Shown: one piece after another, positions 48,606 through 56,835 of the stretch | How the letters are laid out: every line of letters begins with the position of its first letter | Position numbering within the stretch: the stretch's first letter is position 1 | DNA from: Burkholderia sp. BCC0322 | GTDB taxonomy: Bacteria; Pseudomonadota; Gammaproteobacteria; Burkholderiales; Burkholderiaceae | NCBI RefSeq assembly: GCF_902833045.1 | Contig: NZ_CADFDU010000001.1 | Location: 637,927 to 701,926, forward strand | DNA length: 64,000 nucleotides | Direction of reading: 5' to 3' | Program-made: the position numbers and the translations under genes | The notes under the pieces: generated by a model | The model's database searches: none | Told to the model about the DNA's origin: nothing | What the model saw: the letters and a program-made list of their open reading frames with translations, nothing else

Positions 48606-49889
48606 ATGAGCAATTTCACGAATGACGCGTTCGGCGCGGGGCATGACCACATCTTCCTCGGCGCCGCGCACGAGCAGAACGAGCGGCGGACATGGATGGT
48701 GATCGGGCTGTGCGCGGCGATGATGGTGGCCGAGATAGTCGGCGGTACGCTGTTCGGGTCGCTGGCGCTCGTCGCCGACGGGCTGCACATGTCGACGCAC
48801 GCGGGCGCGATGCTGATCGCCGCACTGGCCTATACCTATGCGCGCAGGCATGCCGACGATCCGCGTTTCGTGTTCGGCACCGGCAAGCTGGGCGACCTGG
48901 CCGGGTTCACGAGCGCGATCGTGCTCGCGATGATCGCGATCCTGATCGGCTACGAGGCGATTGCGCGTTTGCTGGCGCCGGTGCCGATCCATTTTGGCGA
49001 GGCGATTCCGATCGCGGTGCTCGGTCTCGCGGTCAACCTGGCGAGCGTGTGGCTGCTGAGCGGTGGGCATCACGGGCACGATCATGGCCACCATCACGGG
49101 CATGGACACGGCCATGGGCACGTGCACGACGATCACGCGGATGAAGCCATGAGGGTGTTCTCGACAGCCGGCGTGTTCGACGTATCGGTGTTCGAGGACG
49201 GCGTGCCGCCGGTGTTCCGGATCGCGCCTGCAACCGGCGAGTCGAGCCTCGACGGGGTTTCTGCATCGATCACGACCGTCCGCTCCGACCAATCGCGACA
49301 GCATTTCACGATGGTCGCGCGTGACGGCTTCCTGGAATCGCGCGAGACCATTCCCGAGCCCCATGCGTTCGATGCGATCGTGACGCTGAACGGCAACGAG
49401 CGCGCACTTGCGTTCGTCGAACACGATCATCATGAAGGCGTGCACGCTGCCGCGGCCCGCGATCACAACATCCGGTCGGCCTACGTTCACGTGATCGCCG
49501 ATGCCGCTGTGTCGGTGCTGGCCATTATCGGCCTGCTGCTCGCGCGTGCCTTCGGCTGGGTCTGGATGGACCCCGTCGCGGGCATCATCGGCGCACTCGT
49601 CATCGCGAACTGGTCGTACGGTCTGATGCGCGATACGGGCGGCATCCTGCTCGACGTCAACGTCGATCGCAAGCTGGCGGAGCGCGTGCGTCATGCGATC
49701 GAGGCGCTTGGCGACAAGGTCAACGATCTTCACGTGTGGCGTGTCGGCCCCGGCCACATGAGCGCGATCGTGTCGGTCGAGACCGTCGATGCGGTGCGCG
49801 ACGCGCGCTTCTACCATGCACTGGTCAAGAGCTTTGGCGGCTTGTCGCACGTGACCGTCGAAGTGATGGCGCCGGCGAAGGCGGCCTGA
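48606..49889 (+). CDS. dmeF: Cation diffusion facilitator DmeF (cobalt/nickel efflux)
   Basis: Inner-membrane CDF exporter of 427 residues. The zinc-type metal site in helices 2 and 5 is ADGLHMSTHAG and HVIADAAVSVLA. Between the two halves is a very His-rich loop (about residues 154-178) and then an insertion of about 100 residues (to about 285) with an independent beta-rich look. This architecture is that of DmeF, the CDF branch linked to cobalt and nickel. The start lies 10 bases after dmeR with GGGGGG before the ATG. Confidence 0.9.
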   Translation: MSNFTNDAFGAGHDHIFLGAAHEQNERRTWMVIGLCAAMMVAEIVGGTLFGSLALVADGLHMSTHAGAMLIAALAYTYARRHADDPRFVFGTGKLGDLAGFTSAIVLAMIAILIGYEAIARLLAPVPIHFGEAIPIAVLGLAVNLASVWLLSGGHHGHDHGHHHGHGHGHGHVHDDHADEAMRVFSTAGVFDVSVFEDGVPPVFRIAPATGESSLDGVSASITTVRSDQSRQHFTMVARDGFLESRETIPEPHAFDAIVTLNGNERALAFVEHDHHEGVHAAAARDHNIRSAYVHVIADAAVSVLAIIGLLLARAFGWVWMDPVAGIIGALVIANWSYGLMRDTGGILLDVNVDRKLAERVRHAIEALGDKVNDLHVWRVGPGHMSAIVSVETVDAVRDARFYHALVKSFGGLSHVTVEVMAPAKAA

Positions 49890-49891
49890 CC

Positions 49892-50077
49892 GTGGCCGTG
49901 AAATCGCCGTGTATCGAGCTGTGCGCGTTCGATGGCCGCACCGGATTCTGCGTGGGCTGCTTGAGGACGCGCGACGAGGCACGTGACTGGAAGAAACTGA
50001 CCGACCATCGCCGGCACCAGATACTGAACGACCGCAATCGCCGCCAGGCGAAGATCCGGCGCGAGCTGGGAGAGTGA
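49892..50077 (+). CDS. DUF1289 family Fe-S-like small protein
   Basis: Protein of 61 residues. CIELCAFDGRTGFCVGCLRT holds the four-cysteine pattern of DUF1289, probably a metal- or iron-sulfur-binding knuckle, followed by a basic helix (RHQILNDRNRRQAKIRREL). Start is GTG at 49892, two bases after the dmeF stop, so it is likely cotranscribed; GTG 49898 is an alternative. Function is not established. Confidence 0.8.
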   Translation: MAVKSPCIELCAFDGRTGFCVGCLRTRDEARDWKKLTDHRRHQILNDRNRRQAKIRRELGE

Positions 50078-50159
50078 AGGTGTTCGGCGACGGTGGTTGT
50101 CGTGTTTCGTTCGGCGTCGCACCGGCCGTCATGCCGATGCGACAGGCGGGGTAACTGGC

Positions 50160-51569
50160 TTACCCTTCGGTGCCCCGCGGAAAATAAAGCGCGAACGTCG
50201 TGTGCCCGTCGCGGCTCGCGACCTCGACCTTGCCGCGATGCAGCTCCATGATCGACTTCACGATCGCGAGCCCGAGCCCCGCGTTGCGCGCCGCACCGTG
50301 CCGCGACGAATCGATGCGATAGAAGCGCTCGAAAATCTTGTCGACCTGTTCGGGCGGAATCGCGGCGCCGCGATTCGTGACTTCGACGACCGCGTAGCTG
50401 CCTCGCGCGGAAACCGCCAGCTCGATCGTCGACGCGGCTTCCGCATGTTCGAGCGCATTCGACGCGAGATTGCTCACCGCACGCCGGAACAGCGTCGCGT
50501 CCGCGACGACCGGCGCCTCGCCGTGCACGTCGAGGCGCACGCCGGCTTCATCGGCCAGCGCCTGGAAATACGAAGCGAGCCGGCGCAGCTCGCTGCCCGC
50601 GTCGAGTTCGGCGGTTTTCAGGTGCTGCCGCGCATTGTCGGTGCGTGCGAGAAACAGCATGTTCTCGATCATCCGCTGCAGCCGTTCGCATTCCTCGATG
50701 TTCGAATCGATCAGCGCTTCGTATTCGTCGGTCGTGCGCGCGCGCGACAGCGTGACCTGCGACGAGCTGATCACGTTGGCGAGCGGCGTGCGCATGTCGT
50801 GCGCGAGATCGGACGAGAACTGCGACAGCCGCACGAACGCGCGTTCGAGGCGGTCGAGCATCCGGTTGACCGACGTCGCGAGTTCGCGCAGCTCGACCGG
50901 GCCGCCGCGTGCGTCGAGCCGGGCATTCAGGTTATGGGCCTCGATGCGCGACGTCTGCCGGCCGAGGCTCTCGACCGGACGCAGGCCGCGCGACGCGACC
51001 GCGTAGCCTAACGCGCCGACCAGCAGTGCGCCCACCGCCGCCGCGAGCCAGATGTCGACGCGATAACTTTCAAGCAGCGACTGGCGATCGGTCGCCGTGC
51101 GCGCGAGCGCCACCTGGATCGCGTCGCCGGACGGCAGCGTGGCGCGTGCGTAGACGCAACGCGACGTGCCGATGCCGGGCGGCGAGCACGTGAACGGCCC
51201 GTTGGCTCCGCCGGCCGGATGCGGCGCAGCGATCACCGACGCCAGCGTGTTGCCGGCTTCGTCGGAATGCGCGACGATCGCGCGATTCTGCGCATCGTAG
51301 ATGCCGAGATACACGCCTGGGTGCGACAACAGCACTTCATGAAACACGGCCGGATCGGCCCGCAGCGCGGCGATCGATCCGCTCGCGTGCGCGAGCTGCA
51401 GGAACTGGTTGAGCTTGCCGGAGATCTCGATGTCGTCGCGCCGCGTCAGCTCGGCGGACAGCGAGCGATACAGGTACGCGCCGGTCAGCGCGAACACGAG
51501 CGCGGCGACGGCGGCGAACGCGAGCGTCAGGCGCCGCAGCAGCGAGTACGAGCCGGGGCTGCGCGTCAC
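50160..51569 (-). CDS. cusS: Heavy-metal sensor histidine kinase CusS/IrlS-like
   Basis: Inner-membrane sensor of 469 residues. Helix 1 (LTLAFAAVAALVFALTGAYL), a periplasmic domain of about 140 residues, helix 2 (WLAAAVGALLVGALGYAVA), HAMP, then the H-box SSDLAHDMRTPLANVISSSQ and the ATPase boxes NLASNALEHAE and GLGLAIVKSIMELH. It belongs to the TIGR01386-type heavy-metal kinases. The GTG start overlaps the regulator stop (GTGA), so translation is coupled. Likely ligand is periplasmic Cu(I)/Ag(I), since copper operons lie on both sides. Confidence 0.9.
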   Translation of the reverse strand: MTRSPGSYSLLRRLTLAFAAVAALVFALTGAYLYRSLSAELTRRDDIEISGKLNQFLQLAHASGSIAALRADPAVFHEVLLSHPGVYLGIYDAQNRAIVAHSDEAGNTLASVIAAPHPAGGANGPFTCSPPGIGTSRCVYARATLPSGDAIQVALARTATDRQSLLESYRVDIWLAAAVGALLVGALGYAVASRGLRPVESLGRQTSRIEAHNLNARLDARGGPVELRELATSVNRMLDRLERAFVRLSQFSSDLAHDMRTPLANVISSSQVTLSRARTTDEYEALIDSNIEECERLQRMIENMLFLARTDNARQHLKTAELDAGSELRRLASYFQALADEAGVRLDVHGEAPVVADATLFRRAVSNLASNALEHAEAASTIELAVSARGSYAVVEVTNRGAAIPPEQVDKIFERFYRIDSSRHGAARNAGLGLAIVKSIMELHRGKVEVASRDGHTTFALYFPRGTEG

Positions 51570-52237
51570 GAACGATCCTCGAGCACGTAGCCCATCCCGC
51601 GGATCGTTTGGATCAGCTTCGTCTCATACGCGTTGTCGATCTTCGCGCGCAGGCGCTTGATCGCCGCATCGACGACGTTCGTGTCGCTGTCGAAATTCAT
51701 GTCCCAGATCTGCGACGTGATGAAGGTGCGCGTCAGCACTTCCCCCTCGCGCTCGGCGAGCAACTGCAGCAGCGCGAATTCCTGTGCGGTCAGGTCGATG
51801 CGGGTGTCGGCGCGCCGCACGCGGCGGCGGATCAGGTCGACTTCGAGATCGGCGACATGCAGGATGTCGCGTACGTTGCGCGGCGCGCGCCGCAGCAGCG
51901 AGCGGATGCGTGCGAGGAACTCGGCATACGCGAACGGCTTGAGCAGGTAGTCGTCGGCGCCCAGTTCGAGCCCGGCGACCTTGTCCTCGATCGCCTCGCG
52001 CGCCGTGAGCAGCAGCACGGGCGTCTGCTTTTGCGCGCGCAGCCGCCGGAGCACCTCGAAGCCATTCAGTTCCGGCAGCATCACGTCGAGCACGACGAGA
52101 TCGAAATCCTCGTGCAGCGCGAGGAACAGCCCGTCCTTGCCGTTTTCCGCGACGTCGACCGTGTAGCTCGCCTCCATCAGCCCCTTCCGGAGGTACGACG
52201 CCATCTTGGGTTCGTCTTCGACTATCAGTATCCGCAT
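51566..52237 (-). CDS. cusR: OmpR-family response regulator CusR/IrlR-like
   Basis: Response regulator of 223 residues. The receiver begins MRILIVEDEPKMASYLRKGL with the acidic pair, the phosphoacceptor Asp in DLVVLDVMLPELNGFEVLRR, and the lysine in DDYLLKPFAYAEFLARI. The C-terminal winged helix contains LTAQEFALLQLLAEREGEVL and VVDAAIKRLRAKID. It should bind paired direct repeats; two AGGATGAC copies 11 bp apart lie between it and the divergent copper operon. Likely controls both that operon and cusCBAF. Confidence 0.92.
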   Translation of the reverse strand: MRILIVEDEPKMASYLRKGLMEASYTVDVAENGKDGLFLALHEDFDLVVLDVMLPELNGFEVLRRLRAQKQTPVLLLTAREAIEDKVAGLELGADDYLLKPFAYAEFLARIRSLLRRAPRNVRDILHVADLEVDLIRRRVRRADTRIDLTAQEFALLQLLAEREGEVLTRTFITSQIWDMNFDSDTNVVDAAIKRLRAKIDNAYETKLIQTIRGMGYVLEDRS

Positions 52238-52308
52238 GGTGGGGCAGGCTGTCCGTGATTCCAGTCGGTCAGTGTAACGCGTGAGCTTACGGCGCCGCGC
52301 GTGCGCGA

Positions 52309-52330
52309 AGGATGACCGGAGGATGACGGA
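52309..52330. promoter_or_regulatory. Candidate CusR box (tandem 11-bp repeat)
   Basis: AGGATGACCGG followed at once by AGGATGACGGA: two direct repeats with an 11-bp period, the spacing used by OmpR-family regulators. It lies between divergent cusR and the copper operon, 141 bp from the latter's first ATG. A TTTCATGAAA palindrome follows at about 52333. Confidence 0.5.
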
Positions 52331-52470
52331 ATTTTCATGAAACCCCGGTCATGTATCGGCCATGTCGTCGTCACCGCGGCGGCGATAAGCTGCGGCCGTC
52401 TTGTCCCCGGAGCGCGCCGTCTACGCGTCGCGCCGGCCCATCCGGTCGTTGCCTGCGTGATTCCGCATCC

Positions 52471-52863
52471 ATGTCGTACTGGCGCAAATTCTTCGTCGTC
52501 GTGCTGCTGGCGCTGAGCCTGCCGATCCAGTCGTTCGCGACCGTGTCGATGGCATGTGCGGGTGCGGGCGTGGCAATGCCGTACGCGGAGAGCGGGGCAA
52601 GCGCTGGTGACTCGGCCGTGCCGCATGCGATGCCGGGCACGCAGGGTGGCCAGCATACGCACGCGCACGGTGATCATGCGGGACATGCCCAGCCGTGCGC
52701 CGCGTGCGGGTCCTGCTGCCTCGGCACCAGCATGGCGGATCTTCCCGCGATGTCCGTTGCGTCGGGTACCGGTATCGCGATCGTCTCGTTCGCGCCGACG
52801 CCGGTCGTCGTGTCGTTCCTGACCGGCGGCATCGACCGGCCGCCGCGCCGGCTTCTCGTCTAG
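52471..52863 (+). CDS. Small exported His/Cys-rich protein heading the copper operon
   Basis: Periplasmic protein of 130 residues. The signal peptide is MSYWRKFFVVVLLALSLPIQ plus SFA. The mature chain contains HTHAHGDHAGHAQPCAACGS and a further CC, a dense His/Cys metal-binding patch, and then a hydrophobic segment near residues 90-115 that may be a second membrane span. I do not know a named family. Position at the head of the operon, facing cusR, suggests a copper-binding or membrane-anchored sensor role. Confidence 0.65.
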   Translation: MSYWRKFFVVVLLALSLPIQSFATVSMACAGAGVAMPYAESGASAGDSAVPHAMPGTQGGQHTHAHGDHAGHAQPCAACGSCCLGTSMADLPAMSVASGTGIAIVSFAPTPVVVSFLTGGIDRPPRRLLV

Positions 52864-52953
52864 CCCCAGCCCGCGGCCCCAACCGGCCGCGCTCCGCAAT
52901 CCGCTCCGGCGGCGGCATCCCGTCCGCCGGGCGACTCAAGACGAGACCCATTC

Positions 52954-53235
52954 ATGCGATTGATTACTGCGGCGCTGCTTGGCGCGGCGGCCCTGGTGCC
53001 GTCGTTCGCGCCTGCGCAAACCCCGTTGCCCGATCCGGCGGACGCCGCTGCGGCGGTGCCGGACGTCACAGTGACGTCCGCGTTCGACGGCTACCGGCCG
53101 TACCGGGACGACGAAGGCCCGGGCTGGAAGCAACTGAACCGGGACGTGATGGAACGACCGGCGAAAGGACGAGCGACTGGCGGCACGGCCGGAAGCGGCG
53201 CCGCGCATTCGAAACATGGAGGAGCCGCGCAATGA
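52954..53235 (+). CDS. Small exported protein of the copper operon
   Basis: Protein of 93 residues with a signal peptide (MRLITAALLGAAALVPSFAP, cut near APA|QTP). The mature part contains DGYRPYRDDEGPGWKQLNRD followed by a Gly/Ala-rich tail with a terminal HSKHGG. I recognise the YRPYRD-x-W pattern only as recurring beside TolC-like and multicopper oxidase genes in this kind of operon; function is unknown. Its stop overlaps the next start by ATGA. Confidence 0.65.
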   Translation: MRLITAALLGAAALVPSFAPAQTPLPDPADAAAAVPDVTVTSAFDGYRPYRDDEGPGWKQLNRDVMERPAKGRATGGTAGSGAAHSKHGGAAQ

Positions 53236-54728
53236 CGATGCTTGCGATATCGCCGAGGATCGGCGCGGCCGCGGCCATGCTGGTGTTCCTCGCCGGCTGC
53301 ACGACGTTCTCGAAGGACGGCGGCTTCGACACGGTGTCGTCCGCCGCATCGGAACGCATCGGACAAGATGCGATCGTGGTCAAGACCGACGCCGACCGCG
53401 AAGCCGTCGACAAACGGACGAAGGAGTTGCTTGCCAAGCCGCTGTCGATCGACGACGCGGTGCAGGTCGCGCTGCTGAACAACCGTGGCCTGCAGGCGTC
53501 CTACGCGGAATTGGGACTATCGGAGGCCGATCTCGTCCAGGCCGGCCGGCTGCCGAACCCGCGCTTCGCGTTCAGCCGCACACGCGCCGGCGACGGCGAG
53601 CTGACGCTCGGCCGCACGTTCTCGGCGAACGTGTTCGCGCTGCTGACGATGCCGCTCGCGACGAACATCGAGCGCCGCCGCTTCGAGCAGACCAAGCTGG
53701 AGACGGCCGACGCGATGCTGAAGGTCGCAGCGGACGCACGCCATGCGTACGTCGAGGCCGTCGCAGCCGAGCAGGCCGCGAACTATGCAGAGCAGGTGCG
53801 CGATGCCGCGAGCGCCGCCGCTGAACTCGCGCTGCGCATGCGGCAGGCCGGCAACTTCAGCCGCCTCGATTACGCGCGCGAACAGGCGTTTCATGCCGAC
53901 GCGGTCGCGCAGCACGCGAAGGCGCGCCAGCAGGCCGTGGCCGCGCGCGAGAAGCTCACGCGCGCGATGGGCCTGTGGGGCGAGCGCACGCAGTACGCGC
54001 TGCCGGAGCGCTTGCCCGATCTGCCGAAAGCGCGGCCGAACCTGCCCGATCTTGAACGCTTCGCGATGACCAACCGCTTCGACATCCAGGCCGCGAAGCT
54101 GCAGACGCAGGGCGTCGCGTCGTCGCTCGGGCTGAGCAAGGCCACGCGCTTCGTCAATGCGGTCGACCTCGGCTACGTGAACAACTACGAGACCGGCAAG
54201 GGGCACGAGCACGGCTACGAGATCAGCGTCGAGATTCCGTTGTTCGACTGGGGCGGCGCGAAGGTCGCGCGGGCCGAGGCCGTCTACATGCAGTCGGCGA
54301 ACCGGCTCGCGAAGACGGCCATCGATGCGCGTTCCGAAGTGCGCGAGTCGTATGCGGCATATGTGACGAGCTACGACGTCGCGGCCCACTATCGCGACGA
54401 AGTCGTGCCGCTGCGCAAGACGATCTCCGACGAGCTGCTGCTGCGCTACAACGGGATGCTCGCGAGCGTGTTCGAGCTGCTGACCGACGCACGCGAACAG
54501 GTCGGCGCGGTCAACGGCTACATCGATGCGCTGAAGGATTACTGGCTCGCCGAAACCGATCTGCAGATGGCCGTTGGGGGCCGGCTGCCGACCGAGGGCG
54601 CCACGCCGCGCACGACGCAATCCGTCGAACCCGCATCCACTTCAAACGCCGACGCTGCGCCGCAGCCGGCTTCCACCCCCGCGGCGCAACCGGTGCCCGC
54701 GACGCAACCGCATCCGGAAGGTCATTGA
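53232..54728 (+). CDS. TolC-family outer-membrane lipoprotein
   Basis: Efflux-type outer-membrane protein of 498 residues. It is a lipoprotein: LVFLAGCTTF gives the lipobox LAGC. OEP helices follow (LSIDDAVQVALLNNRGLQAS; LALRMRQAGNFSRLDYAREQ) with a barrel strand YEISVEIPLFDWGG. The C-terminal tail of about 35 residues is Pro/Ala/Thr-rich. Unusually, no membrane fusion protein or RND pump is encoded beside it, so it either pairs with CusBA or acts with the multicopper oxidase in the periplasm. The start overlaps the preceding gene and the next gene starts one base after its stop. Confidence 0.85.
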   Translation: MTMLAISPRIGAAAAMLVFLAGCTTFSKDGGFDTVSSAASERIGQDAIVVKTDADREAVDKRTKELLAKPLSIDDAVQVALLNNRGLQASYAELGLSEADLVQAGRLPNPRFAFSRTRAGDGELTLGRTFSANVFALLTMPLATNIERRRFEQTKLETADAMLKVAADARHAYVEAVAAEQAANYAEQVRDAASAAAELALRMRQAGNFSRLDYAREQAFHADAVAQHAKARQQAVAAREKLTRAMGLWGERTQYALPERLPDLPKARPNLPDLERFAMTNRFDIQAAKLQTQGVASSLGLSKATRFVNAVDLGYVNNYETGKGHEHGYEISVEIPLFDWGGAKVARAEAVYMQSANRLAKTAIDARSEVRESYAAYVTSYDVAAHYRDEVVPLRKTISDELLLRYNGMLASVFELLTDAREQVGAVNGYIDALKDYWLAETDLQMAVGGRLPTEGATPRTTQSVEPASTSNADAAPQPASTPAAQPVPATQPHPEGH

Positions 54729-54729
54729 C

Positions 54730-56025
54730 ATGGTGTCCCGTCGACAATTTCTCAGCGGCTCGGGCGCCGCGCTGCTGGGCGCGGCGATGGTCAGCAAGGC
54801 CGGCGCCGCGTCGCTGCCCGAAGCGCCCACGATGGCGAAGACCGCCACGCAGCCGCCGCTCATGCCGCCGAACGGCCGCCCGTACACGCCCGTCGCGACG
54901 CTGAACGGCTGGACGCTGCCGTGGCGGATGAAGAACGGCTGGAAGGAATTCCACCTGACGGCGGAACCCGTCGTGCGCGAAATGGCGCCCGGCATGAACG
55001 CGCACCTGTGGGGCTACAACGGCCAGTCGCCGGGCCCGACGATCGAGGCCGTCGAAGGCGACAAGGTGCGAATCTTCGTGACCAACCGGCTGCCCGAGCA
55101 CACGACGATCCACTGGCACGGGCTGCGGTTGCCGAACGGGATGGATGGCGTCGGCGGCCTCACGCAGCCGCATATCCCGCCCGGCAAGACCTTCGTCTAC
55201 GAGTTCCAGCTGGAAGCGCACGGCACGTTCATGTACCACCCGCACGCCGACGAGATGGTGCAGATGGCGATGGGGATGATGGGCATGTTCATCGTGCATC
55301 CGAAGGACCGCGGCACGATGCCGGTCGATCGTGATTTCGTGTTCCTGCTCGCCGCGTACGACATCGATCCGGGCAGCTACACGCCTCGCGTGAACGAGAT
55401 GACCGACTTCAACATGTGGACCTTCAACTCGCGCGTGTTCCCGGGCATCGATCCGCTGCCGGTGCGCGCGGGCGACCGCGTGCGGATTCGCTTCGGCAAC
55501 CTGACGATGACGAACCACCCGATCCACCTGCACGGCTACAGCTTCGAAGTCGCGGGCACCGACGGCGGGTGGATTCCGCCGACCGCGCGCTGGCCGGAAG
55601 TGACGGCCGATGTCGCGGTGGGCCAGATGCGCGCGATCGAGTTCACTGCCGATCGCCCGGGCGACTGGGCGTTCCATTGCCACAAGTCGCATCACACGAT
55701 GAATGCGATGGGCCACCAGGTGCCGAACCTGATCGGCGTGCCGCAGAAGGATCTCGCGCAGCGCATCGGCAAGCTCGTGCCCGACTACATGGCGATGGGC
55801 AGCACGGGCGGCGCGATGGGCGGCATGGAGATGCCGCTGCCCGACAACACGCTGCCGATGATGACGGGCACGGGCCCGTTCGGGCCGCTGGAGATGGGCG
55901 GGATGTTCACGGTCTGCAAGGTGCGGCAGGGGCTCGGCCGCAACGACTATCGCGATCCGGGCTGGTTCCGGCATCCGAAGGGCACTGTCGCGTACGAGTA
56001 CACCGGCGAACTGCCGGACGGCTGA
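54730..56025 (+). CDS. Tat-exported multicopper oxidase
   Basis: Periplasmic copper oxidase of 431 residues. The Tat signal is SRRQFLSGSGAALLGAAMVS. All four copper-binding segments are visible: THIHWHG-type TTIHWHGLRL, TFMYHPHADEM, NHPIHLHGYSF and FHCHKSHHTMNAMG, giving the type 1 and trinuclear sites. A Met-rich patch near the C-terminus (GGAMGGMEMPLPDNTLPMM) is typical of cuprous oxidases such as CopA and CueO. It would oxidise Cu(I) to the less toxic Cu(II) in the periplasm. Starts one base after the TolC-like stop. Confidence 0.93.
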   Translation: MVSRRQFLSGSGAALLGAAMVSKAGAASLPEAPTMAKTATQPPLMPPNGRPYTPVATLNGWTLPWRMKNGWKEFHLTAEPVVREMAPGMNAHLWGYNGQSPGPTIEAVEGDKVRIFVTNRLPEHTTIHWHGLRLPNGMDGVGGLTQPHIPPGKTFVYEFQLEAHGTFMYHPHADEMVQMAMGMMGMFIVHPKDRGTMPVDRDFVFLLAAYDIDPGSYTPRVNEMTDFNMWTFNSRVFPGIDPLPVRAGDRVRIRFGNLTMTNHPIHLHGYSFEVAGTDGGWIPPTARWPEVTADVAVGQMRAIEFTADRPGDWAFHCHKSHHTMNAMGHQVPNLIGVPQKDLAQRIGKLVPDYMAMGSTGGAMGGMEMPLPDNTLPMMTGTGPFGPLEMGGMFTVCKVRQGLGRNDYRDPGWFRHPKGTVAYEYTGELPDG

Positions 56026-56092
56026 GCAGCAGCATGCGGCGGCTGCTCACAGGCGGCCGCCGGTTTCATTTCATTCACAGGGAGTCGACACG

Positions 56093-56440
56093 ATGAAGAA
56101 GGGACTGGTTTTGATGGCGATGGGTTGCGCATGGGCGTTTTCCGCTGCGTCGTACGCGGCCGGTGACATGGCCGGCATGGACATGAGCGGCGGTGCGAAG
56201 CAGGAAGCCGCGGCGCAACAACGCATGTCGCACGGCGAGATCCGCAAGGTCGATACGACCGCCGGCAAGCTGACGATCAAGCACGGCCCGCTGGAAAACC
56301 TCGGGATGGACGCGATGACGATGGTGTTCAAGGTGAAGGACCCGGCGATGTTGTCGCAGGTGAAGGCCGGCGACAGGATCGACTTCGTTGCGCAAGACGT
56401 GGACGGTGCGCTGACCGTCGTCGAGCTGAAGAAGCCGTGA
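56093..56440 (+). CDS. CusF-like periplasmic copper-binding protein (second copy)
   Basis: Periplasmic protein of 115 residues, paralogue of the one at 43739. The signal peptide ends at [18 protein letters not shown] is followed by the OB-fold LTIKHGPLENLGMDAMTMVF. His and Met-x-Met ligands are kept; methionine again replaces the E. coli CusF tryptophan. It sits between the multicopper oxidase and copC, so it may pass copper to the oxidase rather than to an RND pump. CAGGGAG lies a short way before the ATG. Confidence 0.87.
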   Translation: MKKGLVLMAMGCAWAFSAASYAAGDMAGMDMSGGAKQEAAAQQRMSHGEIRKVDTTAGKLTIKHGPLENLGMDAMTMVFKVKDPAMLSQVKAGDRIDFVAQDVDGALTVVELKKP

Positions 56441-56454
56441 CGCGGAGCGTGACC

Positions 56455-56835
56455 ATGAAGATAACGAACCTCACGCGACTGGCCGCGATCGTCTCGACCG
56501 GTGCGATTCTCGCCGCCGCACCGATCGCGGCCTCGGCGCACGGCAGGCTGGAAAGCGCAGCACCGGCGACAGGAAGCACGGTCGACACCGCGCCCGACAC
56601 GTTGCGGCTCACCTTCAACGAAGACCTCGAACCGGCGTTCAGCTCGGTGAAGGTATCGGATGCGAACGGCAACGCCGTCACGCAGGAAAAGGCGAAGGTC
56701 GATGCGGCGAACCCGCGCGTGATGACCGTCGCGATGCCGAAGCTCGCGCCCGGCGCGTACACGGTGCAGTGGGCGGCGATGACGGCCGATGCGCATCGCA
56801 CGAAGGGCACCTATACGTTCAGGGTGAAGGGGTGA
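56455..56835 (+). CDS. copC: Copper resistance protein CopC
   Basis: Periplasmic beta-barrel copper protein of 126 residues. The signal peptide is cut at ASA|HGRLES, leaving His29 as mature residue 1. With Asp112 and His114 (TADAHRTKG) this forms the Cu(II) histidine-brace set (H1, D84, H86 in mature numbering). The fold is standard: RLTFNEDLEPAFSSVKV and VQWAAMTADAHRTKGTYTF. No Met-rich Cu(I) site is present, so it is a Cu(II)-only type. The stop overlaps copD (GTGA). Confidence 0.93.
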   Translation: MKITNLTRLAAIVSTGAILAAAPIAASAHGRLESAAPATGSTVDTAPDTLRLTFNEDLEPAFSSVKVSDANGNAVTQEKAKVDAANPRVMTVAMPKLAPGAYTVQWAAMTADAHRTKGTYTFRVKG

